In this document: piece after piece, positions 8,425 to 17,312 of the stretch | Layout: every line of letters begins with the position of its first letter | How positions within the stretch are numbered: position 1 is the first letter of the stretch | Assembly: GCA_021325295.1 (NCBI GenBank) | Contig: JAJPHM010000009.1 | Coordinates: 1-53,746 of the forward strand | From: Nitrososphaeraceae archaeon | Lineage (GTDB): Archaea; Thermoproteota; Nitrososphaeria; Nitrososphaerales; Nitrososphaeraceae | Reading direction: 5' to 3' | Length of the DNA stretch: 53,746 nt | Position numbers and translations under genes: made by a program | Notes under the pieces: model-generated | Database searches by the model: none | What the model saw: only the letters and a program-made list of their open reading frames with translations | Told to the model about the DNA's origin: nothing

Positions 8425-8637
8425 TTAGACTTTTGGAAAAAACCGGCACTTTTGAAAATCAGGATAATTCGACAGGTCAACATGAACCATATTTTTCAGC
8501 ACAAGGACTTTTAATGCATCAATTGTTCTGTCATGCCTGAACCCTGTTTCATACATAAGATATCTACCGCTTATGCCCGGTGCCATTTTGATCAGCCGCA
8601 AGAGAATCGCCGAGTCTTCCGGTATCTGATCATCCAT
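8425..8637 (-). CDS. small winged-helix-like DNA-binding protein
   Basis: 70 residues, ATG start. The pattern ILLRLIKMAPGISGRYLMYETGFRH continuing into DALKVLVLKN matches a helix-turn-helix with a following helix and wing, like half of an ArsR/MarR-type domain. No effector domain is present, so it would act as a dimer or through a partner. A TATA-like ATAAAAATAC is centred about 29 nt upstream. It could autoregulate or control the divergent CDP-alcohol transferase gene, since the two share a 138-nt promoter region. Assignment by secondary-structure pattern only. Confidence 0.6.
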   Translation of the reverse strand: MDDQIPEDSAILLRLIKMAPGISGRYLMYETGFRHDRTIDALKVLVLKNMVHVDLSNYPDFQKCRFFPKV

Positions 8638-8775
8638 AATTGATCATTTAATTTACTCCTGTATTTTTATGGGAAAGTGTCATATTTTCTTACTTATGTT
8701 TGCCTCACCATCAATTATCTTTCCATTCCATTCTGCTGCAAAATCAGATGAACGGATATATCTTTATCCCGGCAC

Positions 8776-9384
8776 GTGCTTGGAGAAAAGCAATTGCTGA
8801 ATAGATTAAGAGACTCGCTTGAGCCGGCCATGTCCAAACTTGGGCTTGCCTTTGCACTCACTGGCCTCTCTGCTAACTTTTGGACAGGTCTTGGTCTGGC
8901 TATTTCAATTGCCGCCGGTGCTGTGTATGCATCTGGTCGCATTGGTTTTGACTGGTATATTGCATCCCTTCTGGGCGGGATTTTGCTACTTGCATCTGGT
9001 TTTTTTGACATTGTTGATGGAAGCGTTGCAAGAGCAACCAAAAAAACCTCAAAAAAGGGAGCGTTTCTTGATTCTTCGTTTGACAAGATAGCCGAATCAG
9101 TTGTTTTTATAGGAGTCGCAGCAGGGCATCTGGCAAGTCCTGTTTTGTGCATGGTGGGGCTTGCACTGTCTCTGCTGGTAAGCTATACTAGGGCAAGGGC
9201 AGAATCTCTCGGGGTGGAATTGAAGGGCATTGGAATAGGCGAGCGAGCAGAGAGGCTCTTGATTCTAGCTGTCATAGGAATGATTCCTGTCAAAGGCGCA
9301 ATGACATGGGCCATAGTGATTGTTTCAATAGTAGCAGGAATAACACTTGCCCACAGGATAATTGTCACTTCGAAAAGATTGTAA
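8776..9384 (+). CDS. CDP-alcohol phosphatidyltransferase, archaetidylinositol-phosphate-synthase type
   Basis: A 202-residue multi-pass membrane enzyme with the complete family signature D-x2-D-G-x2-A-R-x8-G-x3-D-x3-D at about residues 77-103 (DIVDGSVAR, then GAFLDSSFD). It transfers a phospho-alcohol from a CDP-linked lipid; in archaea the closest characterised type joins CDP-archaeol and inositol phosphate to make archaetidylinositol phosphate, a membrane-lipid head-group step. The substrate is inferred from family resemblance. GTG start. The upstream PIG-L-type deacetylase could act in the same lipid-glycan pathway. Confidence 0.85.
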   Translation: MLGEKQLLNRLRDSLEPAMSKLGLAFALTGLSANFWTGLGLAISIAAGAVYASGRIGFDWYIASLLGGILLLASGFFDIVDGSVARATKKTSKKGAFLDSSFDKIAESVVFIGVAAGHLASPVLCMVGLALSLLVSYTRARAESLGVELKGIGIGERAERLLILAVIGMIPVKGAMTWAIVIVSIVAGITLAHRIIVTSKRL

Positions 9385-9485
9385 TTGGCTGGCAAAAGAA
9401 AAAGTAGCAGCATACACAGTTAGACAACAGAAACAAAACAAAATTTCGTAGCTCGTCAGATATACAAAAAGGCTTGCCGGTTCTA

Positions 9486-9773
9486 TCAGCGCAATCTTCC
9501 AGAAGTGCGGCGATCCAACTCGGATCTGACCTTAACTACACCCCTGTGAACGGCACACGATACGCAATAGAACTTTACATCAGTATTTCCGGCAATGTAT
9601 GCTCCTGCAGCGCGCAGCTCTTTTGCAAGAGCAGGTTCTACCAAAGTTATTCTTCCTGTGACTTTTTTGGCTTTGTCACGCGGAACCATAGCGCCACACT
9701 GGCTGCAATGAACAGTACCCGAACTGCCCTTGCCGCCCTTTGACCGGCCGCGGCTGGCTCTTTTCTTCGGCAT
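9486..9773 (-). CDS. rps26e: 30S ribosomal protein S26e
   Basis: A 95-residue basic protein beginning MPKKRASRGRSKGGKG, with the S26e zinc motif (HCSQCGAMVPRDKA, then FYCVSCAVHRG). It belongs to the platform of the small ribosomal subunit near the mRNA exit channel. S26e occurs in eukaryotes and a subset of archaea (TACK lineages), which helps place the organism. A TTTAAAGG-type TATA box about 25 nt upstream suggests a monocistronic, leaderless transcript. It is convergent with the CDP-alcohol transferase gene. Confidence 0.95.
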   Translation of the reverse strand: MPKKRASRGRSKGGKGSSGTVHCSQCGAMVPRDKAKKVTGRITLVEPALAKELRAAGAYIAGNTDVKFYCVSCAVHRGVVKVRSELDRRTSGRLR

Positions 9774-9859
9774 GGAGGTCAGTGAACCTCGCCATCCTTT
9801 AAATCTTGTGATCCTTAAAAATGAGGATTGTTCATCACGCTAGCATATCACATTAAGTA

Positions 9860-9973
9860 TTATCCTCTGTTGCCCGTACTCTTCCAATCAATCTTCTGGG
9901 CAACCTCGTAACTTTCCGGCCGCATCATGAAGAAAAAACCAAAGGCAATAGGGGCTAGATAGTATCGTTGAAT
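9860..9973 (-). other. coding-like small frame without a normal start codon
   Basis: This minus-strand frame reads QRYYLAPIAFGFFFMMRPES and continues VAQKIDWKSTGNRG to a TAA at 9860. It looks like a short membrane span plus a polar tail, but no ATG, GTG or TTG precedes the hydrophobic part; only ATT 9971-9973 is near a TATA-like box (ATTTAAAC, about 9985). An internal ATG pair near 9928 would give only 22 residues. It may be a small gene with a rare start, a gene remnant, or chance. Confidence 0.25.
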
Positions 9974-9981
9974 ATTAGTAT

Positions 9982-9990
9982 GTTTAAATA
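9982..9990 (+). promoter_or_regulatory. TATA box for the MEDS-like gene
   Basis: TTTAAATAC centred about 26 nt before the ATG at 10012, the canonical archaeal TATA-to-start distance for a leaderless mRNA. Confidence 0.5.
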
Positions 9991-10011
9991 CATGCGGTTT
10001 AATGTGATGAC

Positions 10012-10830
10012 ATGAGACACAGTCTCGTTGTTTTACCTCAATGTGGAGCAGAACAACAAGTTATTCCCCAAGAATACATGATAGCGTACGACATTGCAAT
10101 GAACTTTATAAAAAAAGGCTATGTTGTCATTTATGGCCTTGAAGATAATGCCAGCCAGACAGTAAAAAGGATGGCTGCAAGTGAGCTGATTCCACAGGCA
10201 AAAAACCTGATTAGTTCTGGCAACATGGTATTGATAAAGAGAAATTCTGCTGTAGAGCTCAAGTCAAAATCCAGCATGCAGAAAATAAAGAAGACTTGGG
10301 AATCGATTGTATTTAGCAAATCAAGAAAAGTGGTAACACTGTGTGCGGCCTCACCTTTGATAATGAGCAAGAGATACGAACAGCTTGTAGTTTTTGAAAG
10401 GATTATCCAGACAGAAGAAAGAAAGAGAAGTGGAGAAGCCGTATGTTTCTATACGCTTGATGGCCTGATGGCCCTCCCACTCAGCAGAGTAATCGAAGTC
10501 ATAAGGCTCCACGATTTCACACTCCACAGAGGGCTTGTATATTCGGTTTGGACCAGCCGGATGATACTTGACATCATAAAGCAAAGCCTTGATTCTACCT
10601 TGGGTGAGTCGGGAGCATTTGTGACCCTGAAGAGCCTTAAACTCATTTACAAGATAGACGATAATGATATCCTCGTGAATCCACATTTGTTTGAGGGAAC
10701 GATTAGAAGAATGTTTGGAAAGGCCGCCGAAGACCTTCTGGAAACCATAAAGAAAGACCTGTTGCAAAGGACCTTGTTTTTACAATTAACAAACTCAGAT
10801 GACATTGAATCACTGACCCGGCATAGCTAA
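10012..10830 (+). CDS. MEDS-domain-like sensory protein
   Basis: 272 residues. The N-terminal 170 residues follow the MEDS (methanogen/methylotroph DcmR sensory) layout: NFIKKGYVVIYGLEDN near residue 33 resembles the fold's first helix-strand, followed by an SSGNMVLI strand and the closing FYTLDGLMALPLSRVIEVIRL near residue 146, as in the A-V-C-x-Y-D-x-x-x-L-P-x-x-x-L pattern. MEDS domains are thought to sense small hydrocarbon-derived ligands or redox signals and are frequent in soil thaumarchaea. The C-terminal 80 residues have no HTH motif I can identify. ATG 10012 lies 26 nt after a TTTAAATA box: leaderless. Assignment moderately sure. Confidence 0.55.
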   Translation: MRHSLVVLPQCGAEQQVIPQEYMIAYDIAMNFIKKGYVVIYGLEDNASQTVKRMAASELIPQAKNLISSGNMVLIKRNSAVELKSKSSMQKIKKTWESIVFSKSRKVVTLCAASPLIMSKRYEQLVVFERIIQTEERKRSGEAVCFYTLDGLMALPLSRVIEVIRLHDFTLHRGLVYSVWTSRMILDIIKQSLDSTLGESGAFVTLKSLKLIYKIDDNDILVNPHLFEGTIRRMFGKAAEDLLETIKKDLLQRTLFLQLTNSDDIESLTRHS

Positions 10831-10875
10831 CTAACCTTAGGATACAGACCGTCATTCTTTATCTACAAAACAACG

Positions 10876-11004
10876 ATGAGCAAAAAAGAAATCCATGCTG
10901 GAAGACATTCATCATATTCAAAGCAATTTCTACAGGCAAGAAGCCAATCTACTTCAGGTCTGCTTTTCAGTCGAATGATATTTGAGTCAATTGTATCAGA
11001 CTAA
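10876..11004 (+). CDS. possible 42-aa basic protein
   Basis: ATG frame of 42 codons (MSKKEIHAGRHSS start) in an otherwise empty 230-nt stretch. A weak TATA-like TTCTTTATCTA lies about 20 nt upstream. No recognisable motif; composition is Ser/Lys/Gln-rich and could be chance. Listed because nothing else explains the interval. Confidence 0.25.
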   Translation: MSKKEIHAGRHSSYSKQFLQARSQSTSGLLFSRMIFESIVSD

Positions 11005-11060
11005 TTTAACTAATTTAATAAACTGAAAGCTTATAGCTTGGTTTGAGCTATAATGAGTAG

Positions 11061-11225
11061 TCAAGCGTCGGCTTCGGGATAATTAGCCATCCCAAACATC
11101 TCGCAGTGCGGCGCTTGAACTTTTACTCTTTGCACTCCATTTGCAACTACCCTACCAACAACTAAATTATCATATAGACGGCCAATGCTACAGAATCTGC
11201 ATTGAAAATAGGTATTGTATCTCAT
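11061..11225 (-). CDS. possible small protein with a CxxC pair, overlapping the PfkB start
   Basis: Minus-strand frame of 54 codons from ATG 11225. It has a CRFC pair near residue 9 and a regular beta-like stretch LVVGRVVANGVQRVKVQ followed by APHCEM; the alternation of hydrophobic and polar residues looks protein-like. The problem is geometry: its 5' end overlaps the divergent PfkB gene by 24 nt, so one of the two starts may be wrong. A shorter start (GTG at the VQRVKV segment) would avoid this. No family recognised. Confidence 0.35.
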   Translation of the reverse strand: MRYNTYFQCRFCSIGRLYDNLVVGRVVANGVQRVKVQAPHCEMFGMANYPEADA

Positions 11226-12116
11226 ATTGTGCTTGATTCTATCCAAGACAGATCAGGAGCAGTTCACAAAAAACTTGGAGGTCCACCATGTTACTGCGGC
11301 CTGACTGCTAGGCGATTTGGCTTTGAAGTAGAGCTTGTGACCCGTGTCGGAAAAAATTTTCCTGAAGCGAGCAGACAGCTTCTTACAAACAACAAGATTG
11401 CAATAAGAGATAACCACACTGTAGATGCTGCAACTACAGAGTTTTTCCTTGATTACAGCAGAGGCGAAGAATCAAGGGCTATGGTGCTAAACTCAAAGTG
11501 CTTGCCTGTTGTAATAAATGACATAAAAGGCCTTGGTGTTGATTGCTGGCTTGTCAGCCCCGTCACTGACGAAGTTCCTTTTGAAGTACTTAAGGCTGTG
11601 AAGAATGATGGCGGCCGGAAAAAATTTGTCATGCTTGACCCGCAAGGCTACATGCGGTTCTTTGGAGAAGATGGCCGTGTTGGGCTAAAGGATAGACTCG
11701 AACTGGATTTGCAGGGCATCTCGGCAGTCAAGGTAGACCCTATTGAACTTGCTGCCCTGACAGGCGGAGAGAGCGGACTGAGGGGAATGCAGGCACTCCA
11801 AGAAATGGGCATAGAATTTGTTGTATATACTGAACCTTACACCATCCATCTTTTGCACAAAAAGGTACACTATTGGGTCAAGCTTGGCAGAGTCGATGCC
11901 CCTGACTCGACTGGAGCTGGGGACATACTTGATGCTGCCTTTTGCTGTGCATATATCAAAGAAAAAGACCCACTCTGGGCGTTATGCTTTGGGGCTGGTG
12001 CATTGAGAGCAGCGCTCGAGACCAAGTCTACAGGCCTTGACAAGATACCGTCCTGGTCCAAGATCGAACAGAGTGCATCGTACTATTATGGTACTGTTGA
12101 GTTCAAACAGCTTTGA
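11202..12116 (+). CDS. PfkB (ribokinase)-family sugar/nucleoside kinase
   Basis: 304 residues. The N-terminal di-glycine motif (KKLGGPPCYCG, residues 24-34) and the C-terminal DSTGAGD anion-hole/catalytic motif (about residues 232-238), with Asp as general base, are intact, so phosphorylation of a sugar, nucleoside or related alcohol with ATP is expected. The TTG start at 11202 is supported by a TATA-like box at about 11165-11177. It is followed 58 nt downstream by the NAD kinase gene. Substrate cannot be assigned; archaeal relatives include ribokinases and inosine/guanosine kinases. Confidence 0.85.
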   Translation: MKIGIVSHIVLDSIQDRSGAVHKKLGGPPCYCGLTARRFGFEVELVTRVGKNFPEASRQLLTNNKIAIRDNHTVDAATTEFFLDYSRGEESRAMVLNSKCLPVVINDIKGLGVDCWLVSPVTDEVPFEVLKAVKNDGGRKKFVMLDPQGYMRFFGEDGRVGLKDRLELDLQGISAVKVDPIELAALTGGESGLRGMQALQEMGIEFVVYTEPYTIHLLHKKVHYWVKLGRVDAPDSTGAGDILDAAFCCAYIKEKDPLWALCFGAGALRAALETKSTGLDKIPSWSKIEQSASYYYGTVEFKQL

Positions 12117-12174
12117 GTCCTTTTGTTTTAGCTTTAAATCTAGCCTAAACGTCAGTGTCTTGCGGCAAAACAAT

Positions 12175-13197
12175 ATGAAAATTGCTTTCGCCGGCGCTGA
12201 TTCGAAGGACAGTTCGGTGCTAGCGCAGATAAGAAAAACCCTGGACTTGCTGAATATAAACACTGTATTTATCAGGCCCGGCAGTGCTGACGACTATGGT
12301 CTGGCAAGACAGGTCGATATCGTCATCGTTGCTGGTGGCGACAGGGGAATACTTGATTATTTTCACAAGGTTGTGGGCGGTTCAGCGCCGGTCATTGGTG
12401 TCTATGAATCAGACTCGACTGGCTTTTTGGCCGAGGTTGATGTTAGAGAATTGGAATCAGTTATCAAGAAGCTCAATCGAGGCGAATATGCAGTAGATGA
12501 AGTCTTTAGGCTCGCAGTTAAGGTCGACAATAAAGAGATTGAACCTGCCCTCAACGACGTAGCTGTCTTTCCAAGCAAGAGTGCAGTACTCATGGAACAT
12601 GTGCTCAAGATAAACTCAAAGGCTGTCTGGCATGACAACAGCGATGGTGTAATCGTCTCTACGCCCATAGGCTCAACAGCATATTCGATGTCAGCAGGCG
12701 GGCCAATGGTGCTGCAAAAATCTCAGGTATTTTTGGTAGTTTCGGTTAATTCGATCGATAACACCAGGCGGCCGCTTGTAGTGCCAAATGACTCGGTGCT
12801 TGAGGTGACTGATATTGCAAGCAGATACCACTGCGAAGTAGTGCTGGATGGAGGTCACAGGATGAGGATAAGAAAGACGCTTGAATGTTCCAGGCATGAA
12901 TTTCCAGCACGTCTGGTTCGACCCCTGGCAGAAGATTCGCAGGCTACATCACTTATCGCCAAAAAAATCAAGCTGGCGGAGGATTTGCTCAAGATGCCCC
13001 CGAGTGCAAAACTCATACTCAAGACGCTAGAGTATGAAGGCGCAATGAGCCAAAAGGACCTAGCATCAAGGACTATGTTACCTGAGCGGACGATACGGCT
13101 TTCGCTGAGCCACTTGCTTGACAGCGGATATGTCAAGAGAAAGACCTCATTGCGAGACGCCAGGCAGAGAATATACGAGCTTGGATACAGACAGTAG
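12175..13197 (+). CDS. NAD kinase-like protein fused to a C-terminal winged helix
   Basis: 340 residues from ATG 12175 (MKIAFAGADS). Residues 1-250 follow the NAD kinase fold: LNDVAVF and STPIGSTAYSMSAGGP near residues 123-175 match the family's NE/D and substrate-binding motifs. The first motif, normally GGDGT, reads GGDRGIL near residue 54, so the invariant Gly-Thr is missing. The last 75 residues form an added MarR-like helix-turn-helix (KLILKTLEYEGAMSQKDLA, then TIRLSLSHLLDSGYVKR). It may phosphorylate NAD to NADP and/or act as an NAD(P)-responsive transcription factor. The longer frame from 12037 overlaps the PfkB gene and adds no conserved residues. Confidence 0.8.
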   Translation: MKIAFAGADSKDSSVLAQIRKTLDLLNINTVFIRPGSADDYGLARQVDIVIVAGGDRGILDYFHKVVGGSAPVIGVYESDSTGFLAEVDVRELESVIKKLNRGEYAVDEVFRLAVKVDNKEIEPALNDVAVFPSKSAVLMEHVLKINSKAVWHDNSDGVIVSTPIGSTAYSMSAGGPMVLQKSQVFLVVSVNSIDNTRRPLVVPNDSVLEVTDIASRYHCEVVLDGGHRMRIRKTLECSRHEFPARLVRPLAEDSQATSLIAKKIKLAEDLLKMPPSAKLILKTLEYEGAMSQKDLASRTMLPERTIRLSLSHLLDSGYVKRKTSLRDARQRIYELGYRQ

Positions 13198-13331
13198 CAA
13201 GGATACTTGGCGGGTACATATAACAGCCATGTTTTTGCCTGATGCTGCACGCAAATGGTTGCCTTTTAACCTGAATATTACATTCCCTTGAATGTTGCCC
13301 TGACCGATTAAATTTGTTCCTTGTTACTCAC

Positions 13332-15017
13332 TTATTGCGCTTCTTTTGTCATTGCTCGCCCAAAGGCTGATTGATTCTTTGTCGATGCACGAACAAAAGA
13401 TGCAAAGGCCTGTTCTGGTCTACCAGGTCTGCTATGAAATTCTGCGTGATACTGGACTGCAAAATAGAACTTTCTGTCAGGTATCTCTAAAATCTCAATC
13501 CTTTTTCCATTATCTGAATGAGCAGAAAGCACAAGGCCGGCCTTTTCAACAATGTGGCGGTAGCTTTGGTTGAATTCGTATCTATGTCTGTGTCTGCGCT
13601 CTATCAGCGTTGACCCATATACTTGAGAAGCCTTTGTACCCGAAATCACAGTTATATCATGGCTACCCAGCCGCATCGTTCCTCCCATATCATGAGCAGT
13701 CCTCTGTTCTGGCATGAAATCAACGACAGCATCCTTTGTATCGACGTCAAGCTCTGTCGAGCTTGCATTATCAAGGCCGCATACATTTCTTGCAAATGCC
13801 ACTATGGCAAGCTGGAATCCAAAGCAGATGCCCAGATAAGGAAGATTCTCTGCCCTGGCATAGTTTGCGGTATTTATTATTCCCTCGCTTCCGCGCTTGC
13901 CAAACCCGCCAGGCACAAGTATTCCATTGAAACTTTTGAGAACTTCAAGGTTGTTTTTATGGGCCCCTTCAAACCTTTCAGAATCAATCCATTCAACTTC
14001 AACCCTTTTGCCTATATCTGCAGCAGCGTGGGAAAGGGCGTGGTATACGCTAACATAGCTATCAGGCAGCGTAACATACTTGCCAACTACGGCGATCCGT
14101 ACCGCACCTTCAGCCTTAGAAAAAGAACTTGATATTGCCTTCCATCCTGCCATCTTTGGAGCCAAGTTATCAAGGCCAAGCCGGTGAGATATCACCCTGA
14201 GCATCCCTTGGCTTTCAAGAACCTCCGGGACCTTGTAAATAGATGGAGCATCATGGCACGAAATCACGGATTCTTGGCCGATACTTGCAAAAAGTGAAAT
14301 CTTTCTTATTGTATCGCTCGTTAGAGGAGTCTTGCAACGGACCGCAAGTATATCCGGCTGTATTCCAATCCTGCGCAGCTCCTGAACGCTATGCTGCGTA
14401 GGCTTTGTCTTTTGCTCCCCAACGACATCAAGAACTGGCGCAAGGGTTACGTGTATAAAGAGTGTATTAGAAGCACCATCCTCTAGTTCCATCTGCCTAA
14501 ATGCCTCCAGAAATGGGAGACTCTCAATATCGCCCACAGTACCACCGCATTCGACGACCATGATATCAAGCTGTTCGTCTTCGGCCGTCTTGCGCAGCCT
14601 GTTCTTTATGGCATCTGTTACATGGGGAATTATCTGGACACACTGGCCGAGGTACTTGCCCTCGCGCTCTGCCCTTATCACGTCAAGGTATACTCTTCCG
14701 GTTGTTATGTTGTGGTCCTTTGTCAGCGCCATATCAAGAAACCGCTCGTAAGTGCCAATGTCCATGTCACATTCGCCTCCGTCATCTGTGACAAAGACTT
14801 CGCCGTGTGCTACAGGGTTCATTGTGCCAGCGTCATAGTTAACGTAAGGGTCTATCTTGATGCATGAAACCTTTTTGCCAGCCAGCTGGAGCAATTTTGC
14901 AGTAGAAGATGTTACGACTCCTTTGCCAAGGCCAGACATTACCCCTCCGGTGACAAAAATAAACTTCGGCTTTTTGTTGGCATTATTGGTATTTGGTTTC
15001 TTGACTGCAGACCGCAC
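13332..15017 (-). CDS. pyrG: CTP synthase
   Basis: 561 residues; converts UTP, glutamine and ATP to CTP, the last step of pyrimidine nucleotide synthesis. The N-terminal synthetase domain has [15 protein letters not shown] (residues 19-33) and the [15 protein letters not shown] segment. The C-terminal class I glutamine amidotransferase domain has the nucleophile loop LGICFGFQ (about residue 395) and a QYHAEF His-Glu pair near residue 524. All essential residues are present. GTG start, about 25 nt after an AATAAAAAG TATA-like box, so likely leaderless. Convergent with the NAD kinase gene. Confidence 0.96.
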   Translation of the reverse strand: MRSAVKKPNTNNANKKPKFIFVTGGVMSGLGKGVVTSSTAKLLQLAGKKVSCIKIDPYVNYDAGTMNPVAHGEVFVTDDGGECDMDIGTYERFLDMALTKDHNITTGRVYLDVIRAEREGKYLGQCVQIIPHVTDAIKNRLRKTAEDEQLDIMVVECGGTVGDIESLPFLEAFRQMELEDGASNTLFIHVTLAPVLDVVGEQKTKPTQHSVQELRRIGIQPDILAVRCKTPLTSDTIRKISLFASIGQESVISCHDAPSIYKVPEVLESQGMLRVISHRLGLDNLAPKMAGWKAISSSFSKAEGAVRIAVVGKYVTLPDSYVSVYHALSHAAADIGKRVEVEWIDSERFEGAHKNNLEVLKSFNGILVPGGFGKRGSEGIINTANYARAENLPYLGICFGFQLAIVAFARNVCGLDNASSTELDVDTKDAVVDFMPEQRTAHDMGGTMRLGSHDITVISGTKASQVYGSTLIERRHRHRYEFNQSYRHIVEKAGLVLSAHSDNGKRIEILEIPDRKFYFAVQYHAEFHSRPGRPEQAFASFVRASTKNQSAFGRAMTKEAQ

Positions 15018-15296
15018 GTCGAATTTTGGTAGCTCGCCTTTTTATTCCTTTTTAGACTTGACCAGTACAAGAAGAATATCCACCTTTTGTCTTAATGTAT
15101 ACCCTAAAGGTCATAGGAATACCATTGCGATGCAAATAAGTTAAGATAAATAAACTATAAATCAAACCAAAAAGACTTGCACCAGAGCAAGTTTCCAATT
15201 GCTAGACAGATTAAGGATTTCATGATAGCGAGAATAATGTCAAGTAACTTTTCTCCCGGACCTGTTAAATAGAATATTTGCGCACTGCTGACAAAG

Positions 15297-15563
15297 TTGC
15301 CTGACGAATTCGAGTTTGGTCAATTCATGTTCAATATCAGCAGGCATATTTACAATGCAGAGGACAGGCTTAGAAGGCAAGTTGAGACTATTATCAATTC
15401 GAACAAGGAAAATTATCGAAGGGATCTGATTGCCAAGATAAAATACGAGCTGATGGAGACACAGTCCGCAATAGAAGTAGGCAAGTATGATGAGGCGAAC
15501 CGCCACAAGTTAATGGCGGAAATCTTAAAGTCGGCTCTAGATGCTTCGATTGAAATGCATTGA
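15297..15563 (+). CDS. small conserved-looking helical protein, unknown
   Basis: 88 residues from a TTG start, almost entirely charged and predicted helical (ISRHIYNAEDRLRRQVETII, then two further helices). There are no cysteines, membrane spans or catalytic motifs. A TATA-like TTAAATAG lies about 25 nt upstream. It is divergent from pyrG and convergent with the winged-helix gene downstream of orc1/cdc6. It may be a small helical bundle with a protein-binding role; no function assigned. Confidence 0.6.
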   Translation: MPDEFEFGQFMFNISRHIYNAEDRLRRQVETIINSNKENYRRDLIAKIKYELMETQSAIEVGKYDEANRHKLMAEILKSALDASIEMH

Positions 15564-15603
15564 TTTTTTTTAAAGTATCAAAAAAAGCAAGTCAGATCAA
15601 GCA

Positions 15604-15906
15604 TCATTCAAGATATCCCACTTGTCTGAAAAATTCGATCAGTTTGATAACATCTGCATTGTCTCTGTTTATGCTGTACATTGCGTTTGCAAGCATATCT
15701 TCGTTGACCCATCCAATCTTTATCAGGTCCTGAAGATTATTTTTGATATCCTCTCGCTTTAGCTTTGTCTTTTTGTGTAAAAGATAAACAGTTGCCATCT
15801 TGTTCTCTTCGGCCAGAGCTTTGATTATTCTTATCTTCCCGATGCTTCCAAGCCCTATCTCTATAATATCTTTGCTTGCGAGCCGATCGTCAAAACTGGA
15901 TCTCAT
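15604..15906 (-). CDS. winged-helix protein downstream of orc1/cdc6
   Basis: 100 residues, ATG start. The middle part (GSIGKIRIIKALAEENKMAT, then KLKREDIKNNLQDLIKIGWV) is a typical winged-helix arrangement with the recognition helix at KREDIKNNLQDL. It lies 90 nt after the orc1/cdc6 stop on the same strand, so it may share that transcript, and a replication-linked regulatory role is conceivable. Otherwise it is a generic small archaeal regulator. No ligand-binding domain. Confidence 0.7.
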   Translation of the reverse strand: MRSSFDDRLASKDIIEIGLGSIGKIRIIKALAEENKMATVYLLHKKTKLKREDIKNNLQDLIKIGWVNEDMLANAMYSINRDNADVIKLIEFFRQVGYLE

Positions 15907-15995
15907 GGATGCTTACCACTATGCTTTTGCCGCATGATGACTGTCTTGTTTTGTTCTGCCATGTGACTCTTTTTTCCATTGGATCTATCAATCCC

Positions 15996-17165
15996 CTAGG
16001 ATTGTTTTTCTCCAGACTTGATCTGCTCAAGAAGTACAGGCTCAAGTTCCTGCAGCGATGCGCCGTGCAGCCCGATCTCCCTCAGGGATCTGACCTCAAC
16101 CAACTTTCTTGCCTCAAGATCATCAAGATAATCCTCAACATCAATTTTCTTCAACTTTAGTTGCTCACTTAATTCGGATACATAGGATCGCACTTCTTTT
16201 AGTTCGACATATTGCTTTTTTTTGCTCCGCAATGCTCTGACAAGGGCAACAAGGCTCAGCAGGTGATTCCTCGAAAGCTGTTCAATATCTTCAGTAGTTA
16301 TCGATGGATGAACCTGGCCGTGAACCTTTCGAATCTGGTCCCGTGTAACTCTCCCTGTTCCCTGTGATTCGGCAAGATTTCCGGCATAAAGCAGCAGGTC
16401 AAGAGCATACCTGACATCTCCATTTATGTCCCTAGATGTGGTAATCTTGGCTACATCGTCGATAATGTCAGAACCTATCGCCTGCGGATTAAACGCCAAG
16501 GTGCACCTTGCTTCCAGTATGTCGCTAACCTGCTTTATAGAGTATGGCTGGAACTCCATAGGTACCCTGCCCAAAGTGCTCAGTTCTGCAGGATCTAACT
16601 TTTCATAAAACTCGGTGCTTCTTGCGATAAATATTACTCCCTTTACGTTGCAATTTGTACCAGGTTCAAATTCATTTAGCCTTGTAAGGTCGTATATTAT
16701 GCTGCCATCCTTGGTGCTCTTGATAAGGTAGTCAATTTCGTCAAGGATTACAATGGCATACCATTTGTTCTGCCGCATGTGGCGGAGAAGATACCTTAAC
16801 ATTTCTTCTGCGCTGAGTCCCTGGGCAGGAAGCTCCGGGGCAAGACGCTCTAACAAAAACCGGTATATCGCAAACTTGTTTCCGCCCTGAAGTTTTAGGT
16901 TAATGTATGCCGTCTTTAGGGTAAGGCGGCGCTTTTCAAATTCTTGCTCAAGAACATTAGCTGCCTTAATCACTGTCGAAGTCTTGCCTATGCCAGCAGG
17001 TCCTATCACTTGAAGCGTCGTAAGGGGAAATTTTTCAGGGAGAGAACATGATTCGGCAAAAGTTTGCACAATCTGTTTTATCTGCTGCTCTCTATGTGGA
17101 AGCTCGTCCGGCATATATCGTGGTGAGAGTTTCGACCTATCACGAAATATAGGACTGGCAGACAT
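15996..17165 (-). CDS. cdc6: Orc1/Cdc6 replication initiator
   Basis: 389 residues, full length. AAA+ ATPase with Walker A GPAGIGKTST (about residues 54-63), Walker B VILDEIDYL (about 138-146), sensor-1 FIARSTEF and a sensor-2/arginine region GDVRYALDLL (about 246). The last 100 residues form the winged-helix DNA-binding domain. It recognises replication origins and loads MCM. Archaeal orc1/cdc6 genes often sit beside an origin; the 120-nt gap before trpC is AT-rich but I find no clear origin-recognition-box repeat. ATG start. Confidence 0.93.
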   Translation of the reverse strand: MSASPIFRDRSKLSPRYMPDELPHREQQIKQIVQTFAESCSLPEKFPLTTLQVIGPAGIGKTSTVIKAANVLEQEFEKRRLTLKTAYINLKLQGGNKFAIYRFLLERLAPELPAQGLSAEEMLRYLLRHMRQNKWYAIVILDEIDYLIKSTKDGSIIYDLTRLNEFEPGTNCNVKGVIFIARSTEFYEKLDPAELSTLGRVPMEFQPYSIKQVSDILEARCTLAFNPQAIGSDIIDDVAKITTSRDINGDVRYALDLLLYAGNLAESQGTGRVTRDQIRKVHGQVHPSITTEDIEQLSRNHLLSLVALVRALRSKKKQYVELKEVRSYVSELSEQLKLKKIDVEDYLDDLEARKLVEVRSLREIGLHGASLQELEPVLLEQIKSGEKQS

Positions 17166-17312
17166 TTGTCGGATGAAAGATATCAGTCGTCAATCTTATA
17201 TTAACGACTCGGTGTGGAACAGGATTTATGAAAGCCAAGGTCATACTTGTGACCTGCCTGTCATCGAATAGGATTAATACCGAACTTGCTGACCAGTACT
17301 TGCCAGCACAAG

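Noticed and set aside
17166-17312. Possible replication origin next to orc1/cdc6
   Set aside because: AT-rich, but no repeated origin-recognition-box-like motif could be seen; GC-skew analysis would be needed.
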